Source: Anaeramoeba flamelloides (taxonomy: Eukaryota; Metamonada; Anaeramoebidae). Taken from it: DNA of 64,000 nt. The translations under genes were made by a program, and so were the position numbers. How positions within the stretch are numbered: the first letter of the stretch is position 1; every line of letters starts with the position of its first letter. The DNA lies in NCBI GenBank assembly GCA_027625915.1, contig JANTQA010000070.1:9243001-9307000 (forward strand), given 5' to 3'. The notes below the pieces were generated by a model. The model did not search any database, was not told the origin of the DNA, and saw only the letters and a program-made list of their open reading frames with translations. Of this stretch, positions 1 to 10,453 are shown piece by piece.

Positions 1-60
1 AAAATAATTATTAAATTAACTTTTAACTCAATTTTATATTATTGAATATAGTTGTTGTTT

Positions 61-618
61 AAATATAAACTCCCTTTCAGACAACAGTTTCCCGCCCAAA
101 ATGAAAAATTCGCCCTTTTTTAAGTATCAAACAAATAACAATTGATTAAAAATAAGATAAATAATAAGTTTCGGTTTTGAGTTGATATTCAGAATATAAA
201 TACCTTCAGAAAAATATAAATTTTGGAAAAAAAATAAAATGTTAAAACGATTTATTGAGACTCTTTCATTTGAAACTTATCAACAAAATTTCACCATTTC
301 TTTAGGAAAAAAAAAATGTTGATAATAAAATTTTTTAATGGTAAATGTATTCATTTGATAAGAAAATAGAAATATTCACTTTTCTTCATATTAATTTCGA
401 GTTTCAAACTTTTTTTTTTTTTCAAATTAATTTTTTAAAAAAAAATAAAAAAAAAAAAAACAATTCTTGTAAAAAAAAAAATTTGACAATGAGAAAAAAT
501 GATTTAGATTGAAAAATTGAAAATTTATTTTGAGAAGAGAAAGGAATTAAACTCATATATTATATTGTTCTATATCTTCAATAAAACCGCCACATCCTCT
601 GACTGAAAAAGAGTTTAT
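61..618. mobile_element. Short TIR element, family W (copy 2)
   Basis: The left end carries 'aaatataaactccctttcag' and the right end, read on the minus strand, carries 'gataaactctttttcagtc'. This gives imperfect terminal inverted repeats about 560 bp apart. The same end motif (ataaactc...tttcagtc) bounds the better copy at 11819-12534. No reading frame of note lies inside, so it would be a non-autonomous DNA element. Boundaries are approximate and the interior has diverged, so membership of the family is moderately supported. Confidence 0.4.
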
Positions 619-999
619 CATTCAATATTCCTATAATTAGGAAAAAATTTCATCACGATAACTGACAAATTATTGATATTCATAAAAAAAAATATAAAAA
701 AAAGTGTAAAATCTAAGTTTGAATATATCTTTTCAGCAAAATTGAAATAAAAATCCAAAAAACTAAACAAAAATCTACAAAAAATACACTATGACGCTGT
801 AATTGAATCTTTGAACGGTGTGACAAGAGATACAATAAATCTCGATTTTTTGAGCTTAAATAGATATTTTTCAAAATTAGTGCTAAATTTATTAAAAAAC
901 TTTTAATTAGTTGAAAAAAAAAAACAAAGTTGTGATAATCAACCTAATTTAGATAATCTCATTTTTTTCACAAACAAAATATACTGACGAATTTTCCTA

Positions 1000-1532
1000 T
1001 TCAAGCAGTGAAAAAAATACCGGACATGAAAAAAATACCGGACATGAAAAAAATCCCGGAAAAGATTTTTAATTGTGAATATTAGTAAAATTATTGTGTA
1101 ATTTCATTTATTTACAATCAAATTCCTTTTTTTATGAATCAAACTTTTTCAATTATAACTCACCCACTTATTAGAATGATGATTAATGAAATCACACTTT
1201 TTCAAAACACTATTCAGTCAATCAAAAAACAAGAAGAAAAACTTATCATTTTTTCCAAACTCTAGTAAAGCCACAATAAATCTCGATTGTTTTTCAAAAA
1301 AAGTTGATCAACATATGGCTATCAAACAATTACTCGAGTATTCTAGAGACACCTTACTTTGATGAACTTTAGGTAGGTTTATTACTAATCTCATAAAAAA
1401 ATTGGTTATTTATAATAAGGATTTGATTTTAAATAATTGAAATTAGACAAAAATTTTACTAATATTCATAATTAAAAATCTTGTCAGGGATTTTTTTCAT
1501 GTCCGGGATTTTTTTCCCTACTATACTTGAAA
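1000..1532. mobile_element. Fold-back element, family S (copy 1)
   Basis: The arms at about 1010-1140 and 1400-1530 are inverted copies of each other. The left arm contains three tandem units of about 18 bp built on 'gaaaaaaataccggacat'. The right arm carries the complement with 'catgtccggga'. The interior (about 1160-1400) is similar, in reverse orientation, to the interior of the larger copy near 61110-61860, including 'cttattagaatgatgatt' at about 1170. It has no coding capacity. It is a non-autonomous fold-back or MITE-type element. Confidence 0.6.
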
Positions 1533-1655
1533 AAACAAATATTGATATAACTTTCAAAAAAAAAAAAAAAGGTTTAAAAGTTTTGGAATTTAGTTTATAT
1601 ATATCTATATATAAAGAACAAAGAAAGAAATCAAGAGAAAATTTAAAGATAAAAG

Positions 1656-2432
1656 TTAAAAATTAATTAACTTTTTTCTCCAAAACCATGATCCTTTTCT
1701 TTTTTTTTTTTTTTTTTTTTTTTTTTGAATAATTTGTTTAATCAATTCTAATTCGTCAGATAATACAGAATATTGATTTAATTGATAATAATTGATTGCA
1801 TCATCCAATTCTTGTAGAATTTTTGTAGAATTCTCAATTAGATTGTTAGGTATTTTGTCAGTATATAAAAATTTTAATAACAAATAAAAGGAATTATAGG
1901 TTTTTCCTGTGTAATCCTTTACAGAGGTTGACTTGTCCTTAATACTTATGAACATGCCACGAAAAAGTTCGGATCGTGCCTGAAGTATCAAACGATGCAC
2001 CTTGATTTCTTTTTGCTCGACAAATATTGAAAAATCTTTACTTTCTTCATGATGCGACAATTTTTCAAGATCTCGAACTAAACCAATCCTATTTGATTTT
2101 GATTTGAATTGTTTTCGTGAAATCCCAATTCGCTGAACAAGGTTAATAATGCTATTTTCTGGGTCATCTAATCCAGTGTAAACCCATTTAAAAAACAAGG
2201 TGGTTTGTTTTTTATTAAAATTTTTTAACAAAGTTTCCAATTCTTCACACGACATTTCCATTCTTAATTCTACCCACAATCTATGAATTTTAATTCCGTT
2301 AATCTGATAATCAGTCAATTCCACCCTTTTAAAAAGCCGTTGAAAATCTTCAAATAAGGAACTGTACATCATAATGTACTTTTGGATTTTTTCGTCCTTT
2401 GTGCAATCAATAGGCCGTTTAAGAATCCCCAT
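1656..2432 (-). CDS. Tandem BTB/POZ domain protein
   Basis: Single-exon frame of 258 codons from the ATG at 2432; the open frame continues three codons further to a GTG, which is not needed. A clear BTB/POZ core lies near residues 132-200: KDFSIFVEQKEIKVHRLI, then ARSELFRGMF, then a FLYTD helix motif. A more degenerate BTB-like half precedes it at about residues 45-100 (INGIKIHRLWVEL ... FFKWVYTGL), so the protein is probably a tandem BTB. BTB domains mediate dimerisation and often bind cullin-3 or cytoskeletal partners; no other domain shows which applies here. The C-terminus runs into nine consecutive lysines encoded by a poly-A tract, then KGSWFWRKKLINF, so the exact end depends on homopolymer accuracy. 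An upstream non-coding exon is possible because the frame follows 'gtaaag', a possible acceptor. Confidence 0.72.
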   Translation of the reverse strand: MGILKRPIDCTKDEKIQKYIMMYSSLFEDFQRLFKRVELTDYQINGIKIHRLWVELRMEMSCEELETLLKNFNKKQTTLFFKWVYTGLDDPENSIINLVQRIGISRKQFKSKSNRIGLVRDLEKLSHHEESKDFSIFVEQKEIKVHRLILQARSELFRGMFISIKDKSTSVKDYTGKTYNSFYLLLKFLYTDKIPNNLIENSTKILQELDDAINYYQLNQYSVLSDELELIKQIIQKKKKKKKKRKGSWFWRKKLINF

Positions 2433-2441
2433 TGCATTCAC

Positions 2442-4000
2442 CTTTACAAAGCAACGTATTGTTTTTGATTGTTTATTGTTTTATATTTTTAAAATTGAAA
2501 TTAAAAAAGATTCAAAGTTAATCAAGTTATTCGCAAAATGATGAAATCAAAAATTTGAAAAAAAAAAAAAATATGTTTTTTAATATTAGAAGATTTTTAG
2601 AAAACAATAATTTTTTATTTTGAAATTTTTTTATTTTTTTCTAATCTTTTTCCAAAAATGAAGTTGAGTGATTTAATTCTTTGGAGTGAACTTTAATATA
2701 ACACAAATTAGCGAAAAGTTAATTATAAATTATAAATAACATAATATCAAATTTAAACTCTTTTAATAGTTGTATATTTTCATATTTTTATTTTGTAGTT
2801 TTTATTAAAGTTTTTTTTTAAAGATCATCTCATTTTAATTATTTTTCCATTTCCTTTTTTTGAGTTTCTTTTTTTCTCTTATAAAAATGTTTTTTTTTTT
2901 TTTAATTAAATCAAGTAGACAAGAAGAAAAATAACCAAAAGTGTGATTCTAATTTGGTAATAAAAGTATAGAAGAAGAGAAATAGTGACTTCAATTTAAC
3001 TTCTTCTTTTATCAGATTGTCTTGCATGGGTATTAACTTCTGGTGGGTAAGATAACAATTCCTTGCAATGATATCAACTTCTTTTTAGTATGGAATTATG
3101 TGAACAGTTGGTATCCTGGTTGTGATTTGAAAAAATTAACATGATCAAAATCAAAGATAATAATCAATAACCCCTGAAACACTCGCGATGAAATATAAAC
3201 TTTTTAAAAAAATTAAGTTTTTTCATTTTTTTTGCTGTTTTTTTTTCTTTTTATTTTTTGATTTTTTTTTTTTGATCCCTTTTTAAGAAAATCAAGTGAA
3301 ATAAAAAAGATCTTCTAAAAGTCAAATAATCACAAACAAAAAAGAGACTATGTAATGTCTTTTAAAATTCAGATAACTATTAGCCAAAAATCTTTGTGTT
3401 TTACTTTTTTTCAGTGAAAGTTCAGTAATAAAAAATCCGTAACGCACATTTCAAAAATTGTTGTTAACATTTTTTTTAGTTTTTGGTTTTTTTTTTTATT
3501 AATTTTTAATATATCGGGTTTTTATATGTTTGAAATGATTTAAAAGTGAATTACAAATCGGATTTAATTATTAGTTGCTCTTGAATACTAAAGGAATATA
3601 TTTTTTTTTTCAATTTATTATTTCAGGTGATTCACAATTTTTGAAATGGAGTTTATTTAAATATACAAAATCATTAACAGTCATTTATTGATTCTTGATA
3701 ATAATTCAATTTGTTTGTTAGTGTGTTATTACATAAATAAAAGATGTTAAATTTTTGGATATCTATTTTATAAATTTTATTTCAGTCAAAGAGACTCAAC
3801 TTTTTTGGAAATACCTTACTCTGGGGACGGATATTAACGACCACAGTGCGAATATTATATATTATTACAGGAAAGTAAAAATAATTTAAAAGTTTCGCCC
3901 AATAATTCTTTAAATTTTTGATTTTTTTTTTTAATTGCTTTTTCTAATCTAAAAATAGAAAACAAAATAATAGTATTACAATATTTACGAAGTACTAAAC
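2442..4000. other. Gene-free A/T-rich stretch
   Basis: No coding signal was seen. The only recognisable item is 'tttcagtcaaagagactcaa' near 3780, which matches the end motif of family W (11819-12534) without a visible partner end. The slightly more G/C-rich patch at 3010-3190 was read in all frames and gave nothing. Confidence 0.5.
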
Positions 4001-4436
4001 TAAATTCCAAAGATTTGGACACAGTTTAAACAGTTGAAAGAAATATCTTACTCCATAGTTTCCTGAAAGTTTGGAAATAATTTTGATTTTAACAAAGGTT
4101 TTTAACTTTTTTTGTTTTGTTTTCATTTCCTTTTTTTTTCAATTACGGAATTTCATTTTGTTCGATCGGAAAAAAAAATTTTTCCAATGATTTGTTGATA
4201 TTAGATTAAAGTTGAATAGTTCAGTTAAATAGAAAAATCCAGATAAAAGATTTGATGGTATCTAATCATTTTTATCGAACAATAATTGTTGGTGGAAATT
4301 TCAGCAAATTTACCAATTTTTTTTAATTAGCTCTTTTCATCATTTTTTGAAAACATAGATTTTGATTTTTTCGTTTTATTTTTTTTCCTTTGATCCGTAT
4401 AAAAAAGATTACTTATAAAAACAGTACAACTAAGAA

Positions 4437-5276
4437 ACTTAAGGAAGTAGTCACGGAAAAGGAAAATTTTTCATTTTTTTGCAATTTTTGAAAGAGGATC
4501 AGAAAATAACATTTTTTAACTTTGGCTAACTCATTGATTTTTATTATTTAAAGTATTTTTATTCATTAGATTTTTTAAATTTTTTTTTCAAAAGTCTTAA
4601 AGTAATTGCCACAATAGAATGTTGAGTTGAATTGCTTAAAATAGTGTTTCGAATGTTGAATGACTTATCTTTTATCCTTATCTCAACATTCTATTGTGGC
4701 ATTTAATTTTTTCATTTGTTATTTTTTCATCATTTTTGTATTTTTTTTTTTTTATGAAAACAAAAAGCAATATAACAAAGATTTTTTTTATCAGTGGCAT
4801 TTAGGATAAATGGATTTTGTTTAAAAATAGCAACATTTTAATTGGGGGGGGGGGGTCACAACAGGAAATACGGATAGGACTTTAATAGCCAGAAGGATTC
4901 CAAAAAATATAATAATTATCCCAAAAAATATCTGATTTGGGCTTTAAGCACTTGGATTTTGTGGAATTGGAGAAGTGAATATGATTATATTTTATCAAAT
5001 TTTAAACCACAAAATAGCTATAAGTTTTATTCTAAGAATCTAAAATCATCTTTTCCCCAAAAAAATTTATTTATTAAATAAAAAAAATAAAAATCGAACC
5101 AATTTTATCAATTCTTTTCTCTTTTTTTTATTGTTTAACGTTACTAAAAAAAATATATCAAATAATTTTTTAAAAAAAATTTTTAGAGAATCTACGATCA
5201 CACACCACTAAAATAAAATATTCTTATCTCATCTCTCTCAAATTTTTATCATGTCTTATGGTGTAGCTACCCACTT
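4437..5276. mobile_element. TIR-like insertion inside family-M copy 1
   Basis: This is the stretch that interrupts the mariner-like copy. Its left end reads 'cttaaggaagtagtcacgg' and its right end, on the minus strand, reads 'atttaagtgggtagctacac'. These are imperfect inverted repeats that resemble the ends of families G and T (TTAAGGG...AGTC). The interior holds a hairpin (4608-4700) and an 11-13 base run of G at about 4843-4855, but no frame. Boundaries are estimated from where the surrounding homology breaks. Confidence 0.4.
4608..4700. repeat. 19-bp perfect inverted repeat (hairpin)
   Basis: 'gccacaatagaatgttgag' at 4608-4626 is exactly complemented by 'ctcaacattctattgtggc' at 4682-4700, with a 55-base loop. 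Its surroundings are A/T only, so a perfect mixed-base stem stands out. Function unknown. Confidence 0.85.
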
Positions 5277-5376
5277 AAATGTGGTTTAATATCATGTTTA
5301 GAAAAATAAAATAAATTTCGAAAATTTTTTTTGCCTATTTTTGATTTTGGGTATGTAAAAATTTTTGGAATTGGGT

Positions 5377-5996
5377 TTCTTTGGTTGGGAAATAGTTTTG
5401 AAGTGAAATCACTTCCATATTCAGAATTATTCTACTTGAATTATTAACTTGTCATATTACATTTTTAAAATAGGATTTTATTCCAAATTTATTCAGGGAA
5501 AATTAATCAAAAAGTCCATTTTTTCAAATGTTTGAAGTCTAAATTACCCTTATTTTGATTAACTTTCGCTGGACGAATTCTTATGTAAATTTCAATTTTA
5601 AAAAATAAAGTGTGATTTTTTGATGTGTAACAAATAATATGAGTGGTCATGGAATCTATTGCACTACTAATTTTCTCAAAAACCACAAAAAAACACAATT
5701 TTTTAGGATATTTTTCTCCATTTTTTAAAAAAATTTTCATACCAGCTTTCTATTTGTTTTAAAAAAATCAAAACTCTTTTCATTTATTTCAAGTTCCAAA
5801 AATGAAAAGAAAACAGTAAAGCTTTTAGAATAATTCTGTATTTGGATAGATCTAATAAAAACATATGGATTGTTAGAATATTTTTTTTTGGAAAATTGAA
5901 TACATTGTTGTGACAAAAAAGATCTATTGTTTAAAAAATAATTTAAAAAGTCTTTCAGAATTTTAACAGTCAACCACCATCGAGTTTGAAGAAGAA
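5377..5996. other. Gene-free stretch
   Basis: Two short overlapping minus-strand frames (5507-5740, 5737-5973) are present. They have ordinary A/T-driven composition (Phe, Lys, Asn, Ile), no recognisable motif and no good splice context. I do not call them. Confidence 0.4.
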
Positions 5997-7118
5997 TTAA
6001 TTAAGGGAGTAGTCATTTTTGAAAATAAAATGAAATATTGTAAAGATATTGAAATTTTTTTTTTTTGTAATTTGTGTTTCGACTTATGGAATGGATGAGT
6101 TAACCTCATTTAAACAATTTATTGATTTGATTCTCTTTTTTGAAATTCAAAATTTACACGTTTCCAATATAAAACGAAAAAAAGTAACCTTTATTTTGTT
6201 TAAGAATTAAGTTAATTCTTGAAAATTGGTAAAAAATATTTTTCGTTTTATGTTGGAAAGTATTGATTTCGAAAGCAAATTTTTTATTTGGTTTCTTTTT
6301 CTTTGATTAATATTTCAATTCAAATCTTATCCAATAAAACTAATTGTGGTATAGGTGGTTCAATAAATGAATATTTGGTAGAAGATTAACTACAGTTTCT
6401 CAATTAAATTGAGATCTATTATGTAAAAAAAATTTTTTCTTTAAGGTTTGGAAAAAGTCAGTTTCTGCTTTTCAAAAAATGAAAAAAAATTGCAAAAAAA
6501 TTTTTTTAACACATTGTTTGGTCTTATTCGCAAGAATCCTTTTAACAATTCAAATCATTTTTGACAGAAAAAAAAATGATTTTGAATTTTGAGGATAAAA
6601 TTAACTAATTCCCAAATATCTTCAAGAAAATTTTCTTTTGAAAAATCGAATTTTGTCTTGGAACAAAAACAAAATTTTTAGAGTAAAATTTTTACATGAC
6701 TTTAAAACTTTGATTATTATAACTACTCTTCTTAAAAAAATACAATTATTTTTTAATCCGTTGAATATATCAATTTTTTTTGTTAACCAAAAGTTTTATC
6801 TCAAAAAAGAAAAAAAATCTTTATATTAATATTACTGGTAACAAAGAAATGTTATAGTATAATAATGATCAAAATTGCAATAAACGGGGTAATAAATTAT
6901 TATAAATTGTGAGAAAAAAAAAGAATTTAATAGTTTTTTTTTTTCAGAAAAAATGGAAAAAAAAAATTGATCTCACTAAACTAATTTTCTTTTATGGCTT
7001 TATTAGTCGATCAGAATTTTTTGACACTTGGGATCTACAAAATTTGTAAGTAGAGAATACCACCAATAACATATTTTAAAAATTTGCCTTGTTTTCGTAG
7101 AAGACTAGTCCCTTAATT
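5997..7118. mobile_element. 1.1-kb TIR element, family T (copy A)
   Basis: The left end 'attaagggagtagtc' is nearly perfectly inverted at the right end as 'gactagtcccttaat', about 1.12 kb apart. The interior is shared with 32518-33665 and 53398-54562 (both inverted relative to this copy) and with 57230-57912. Shared landmarks are the block around 6505-6560 (cattgtttggtcttattcgc), the block around 6950-6990, and the end block near 7060-7118. Short frames inside (for example 6638-6829) are not conserved between copies. It is a non-autonomous DNA transposon. Confidence 0.65.
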
Positions 7119-7404
7119 ATTTTTCTGATCAAAAAAAACTTTCAAATTAAAGAATAATTAGAAAAAGATTTTTGAATTAAAACCCAAGCTAATGTGTCCA
7201 ATACAATAATTATGGCTGAGAAATGAAATGAAGGTTTATTTGGGTAGGCGAGGAAAATAGTTAAAATACTGGCAACCTTTCTGTGATTTTGATCCTTTTT
7301 TTTAATTAAACATCTTAATAACAGAAAGAAAAATGAAAAAGAAAGAATTTGTTAATTTGCAAAACATAATTTAGGACTGAAAATTTTAATCACTGTTTTT
7401 GTTG
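7119..7404. other. Spacer downstream of the ankyrin gene
   Basis: No feature seen; A/T-rich 3' flank of the minus-strand ankyrin gene. Confidence 0.4.
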
Positions 7405-8396
7405 TTAAATTGTTTTGCCACAACAATATTTCTTTGACTTTTTAATAGTAAGTTGCTGTAGTGCGATTCGAAGAAAAAAGAGTAAACTGAATTGAGCTGT
7501 GGCCTTCTGATAAAAGTTTGAAATTAAAAAAAAGCTGTGATCCATTGCTTGAAAAATATAGAAAGATGTTGAAGAATTGCCTTTTAAAAATAAAAAACAA
7601 AAAACAAAAAACAAAAAAAGAAAAACGAATATTTACATCAGCACCTGCTGCTAAAAGAGTTCTAATGGACTCAATCCGAATTTTGTTTTCGCACGCATAA
7701 TGAAGAGGTGTCATTTGGTAATTATTTCTAGCATTTACCTTTGCACCATTATCAATTAATATTTGTATTAATTCTGGGCTTACATCAAAAATACAAGCAT
7801 AGTGAAGTGCTGTAAAGCGAGATTTTGTTTTCATTTTGACCTAATTAGTTGAAATTTTCAAGATAACACAAATGGATGTGACAAGTCCAATTAAAAAACA
7901 ACAATATTACAATTAATGGATTTGGGGATTTTAAACAGAAAAGACTTTGTGCAAAAATACCAAGGGTTGAACTGAAATTGAAATTTAATCTTTTTTTGCT
8001 GTTTTTTAGCAAGAGCACAAATCGTTTAGTTGTTTCATTTCTTGAAAAAATCATAAAAAAAAAAAATAAAATAAAAAATAACAAAAGAAAAGAGAAGAAG
8101 AGAAAAGATCAATTAATTACATTTGCACCAGCGTTAAGAAGAATCTTGACAACACTTAAACCTTCTTTATTCCAAAAGGCATAATGTAGTGGCGTCATTA
8201 AAGATTTGTCTCTTAGGTTCACATCGGCACCTTTCTTGACCAAAAGCTTGACAATTTCGGAGTTTTGTTTCGTTTCGCACGATACCAATAAAGGCGATTT
8301 GCCCAAGGAGTCCTGGTAGTTAATAGGCTTGCCTTCCTTTATGTGCTTTTTTAAGGATTTTATATCTCCTTTTCTTGCCGCTATGATCAAGTCCAT
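7405..8396 (-). CDS. Ankyrin-repeat protein, three exons
   Basis: Proposed exons are 8396-8121, 7840-7637 and 7506-7405, giving about 193 residues. Exon 1 starts at ATG 8396 (MDLIIAARKGDIKSLKKHI) and holds a cap plus two ankyrin repeats (SPLLVSCETKQNSEIVKLLV, TPLHYAFWNKEGLSVVKILL). Exon 2 holds two more (FTALHYACIFDVSPELIQIL, TPLHYACENKIRIESIRTLL). The intron of 280 bases has donor GTAATT and acceptor TAG and is phase 0. The second donor is GTAAAT. The third exon (acceptor TCAG at 7507-7510) is in phase but not ankyrin-like, so it is the weakest part. Ankyrin repeats bind partner proteins; none is indicated. Both introns interrupt a repeat at the same position, just before the Val-Asn of the ...GA(N/D)VN consensus. 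Confidence 0.72.
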
Positions 8397-10250
8397 ATTT
8401 TTTGATAAAATCAAGGTCAATAGTGTGTTTTTGATTTGTTTATGTTTTTGTTTGTTTTTGTTTTTGTTTTGTTTTTTTTGGGATTAAAATTTTGGAAGTT
8501 GTGTTTTGGCAGATTGTTCAACAAACAAAAATTGTTTTTGAAATAATTTGAATTCTAAAAAAGAACGTAAATGGCTTTTTTTTTGTTTTTTGTAAAAAAA
8601 AAAAAATGATAAATAAAAATCAAATTATGGTCCTTGGAGAAATAAAAAAAATGAAAACATTATTTTAATCAGATCTTTTTGTGGTTGGAGGATGTAAATA
8701 TTTTTAAACATACCTTAGGGTGATTTTTAAAATACTATATTTCAAAAGTCTTTGTTACTCATTATTTATGTTGAATTTTTTGGTTATTGATCTTTATTAG
8801 TTACAAAAATCAAAAAAATAATTTCACTTGGTGAGTATAATTTTTCCTTTGCAGAAAGGAATCCAAAAAGTCTGATGTATCTTCTCTGTTGGTCTGGTGT
8901 CTATATTGTTTGATATATTAATCAAAGTAATTGTTGTATCTTGGAAATTAAGGTTAGATTAATACTTTTTTATCTCGGTGATTGAGTTTGAGAATAAATT
9001 TTCTCTTTAGAAAGTGATTGGTGAGTAACTCGTATTGATTTTTTTCCCAAAGTTAATAGAAGACTTGTATCGAATAGGAGTTTATTTGAATTTGAGAAAA
9101 AAACACCTTTATCAACTTTAGAGAAATAATTTCTTGTTTTATAACAGAATTCCTTTTTTTATATATACATTTTCGGTAAAACGATTTGATAATAATAAGC
9201 ATAATTTTTTGATTTTAAGCTTTATAGTCCTTGAAAAATGAATACACTGTTCTTGTGTGTCTTTTAATTACTCTGTCCAATGATATTATTGGTTACAAAA
9301 TAAATTAAACATTATTTTTAATCAGCTTGCAAAAAACAAGATTTATAAATCAATGTAAAATTTCAAATTTTTAATAATATATTAATCTGCTTAAATTCTT
9401 ATTTTTCCTTCGAGAATTTGGGGCTTTGATTATTTATTTTAATTTTTTTGAATGTGGTTATTTTGAAAAACTGAATGAAATTTTTGATCTTTTTATTTGA
9501 CAATTAATAGTAATGTTAAATAACAACAAGGAAACAAGTTCAAAAAGATTAAAAGAGAAAATAAAAAAAATTCAAAATTATAATTAATTTGTTTGACAAT
9601 TACAATTTTTATGAGTATTTTTCGGTATTTTTGATCGTTTCAAAAAGAAAAAATTAATATCTAAACCTTTATTTTCCATTTTTTCAAACATGTATTTTTC
9701 TTTATCAAGCATTTAAGATTTTCAAAGAAGTAAACAAAATTTTCTGAAATTTATTTTTTTGTATTCAAAAAGAAAAAAAAAATTAACAAAAACATCAAAA
9801 TAGAAAAAAAAAATTGGTTTTTATAGAGGAACAGCAATTCAACAAAATTATTTTATTTTCATCAGAAACTTAAATTTAAATAAAGTAATTGTTCTTGGTT
9901 TGAAAGTGTATATAATTATAACTCATTATAAACTTTGATTTTTGAAATAAAAAGAATAAAATTTCATTATTATTGCTCTGTGAAAGTAATTATAGACAAT
10001 TTAATCAAAATAAAAAAAGAGATAAAAAAATAATTATAAGATCAATAAAAATTAATAATAATATCATTTTCATTGCAAAATTAAAAAACGCAGTAATGTT
10101 ATTGTTTTTCCAATGTTTGAAATAATTAAGGATAAAAAATTATTTCTCACTTAATTTATTTGAATGCTGGGAAAGTGTCTTTAGGTTTTATTTAATTTGG
10201 GATATTATAGGAATATTGTTAACTTTTTACTCTTCCTTTTCAAATACTAG
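8397..10250. other. Gene-free A/T-rich stretch
   Basis: Upstream flank of the ankyrin gene followed by about 1.8 kb with no frame, repeat partner or RNA gene that I could recognise. A (GTTTTT)n-like run lies at about 8435-8475. Confidence 0.4.
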
Positions 10251-10453
10251 TACAGTCAGTTTCACTTTTAAGGCGCAAACTTTCAACGAAATTTAAGGTA
10301 AAAACAAAATCTCAAATTAAAGCACAAAATTTTGGATTCTAGTAAAATAATTTGTAAAAATTAAAAATTCCAAATTTTGTTCCTTAATTTGGGATTTTTA
10401 TTGTGCCTTAAATTTCGATGAAAGTTTGTGCCTTAAATTTGAAACTGACTGTA
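10251..10453. mobile_element. 203-bp palindromic MITE, family P, TA-flanked
   Basis: It begins 'tacagtcagtttca' and ends 'tgaaactgactgta', so the ends are perfect inverses and the flanking TA may be the target duplication. The arms remain complementary through most of the element: aaggcgcaaactttcaacg opposes the region around 'gaaagtttgtgcctt'. The CAGT start and TA flanks suit Tc1/mariner-type mobilisation. Non-coding. A decayed partial relative lies near 25545-25615. Confidence 0.75.

Larger units (their letters stand above)
4001..5376 (-). mobile_element. Mariner-like MITE, family M (copy 1), interrupted
   Basis: The start at 4001 (taaattccaaagatttggac) and the end near 5355-5376 (gattttgggtatg ... 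tttttggaattggg) match the two termini of the intact family-M copies at 38281-38814 and 56391-56926, in reverse orientation. The internal parts at 4180-4450 (ttgttggtggaaatttcagc, cattattt-like block) also match. Homology stops near 4440 and resumes near 5290, which leaves about 840 bp of unrelated DNA inside. No coding capacity. Confidence 0.6.

Noticed and set aside
3010-3190. Slightly G/C-richer patch, possibly an exon or small RNA gene
   Set aside because: No frame longer than about 20 codons with splice sites, and no match to U-snRNA or tRNA motifs.
5507-5973. Two overlapping minus-strand frames
   Set aside because: Composition is A/T-driven, there are no motifs, and no in-phase splice junction joins them.
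6638-6829. 63-codon frame inside family T
   Set aside because: It is not conserved in the other three copies of the element, so it is not a transposase remnant I can support.
8828-8860. gtgagtataat...tttgcag, resembling a complete tiny intron
   Set aside because: It is only about 30 bases long and has no open frame on either side.
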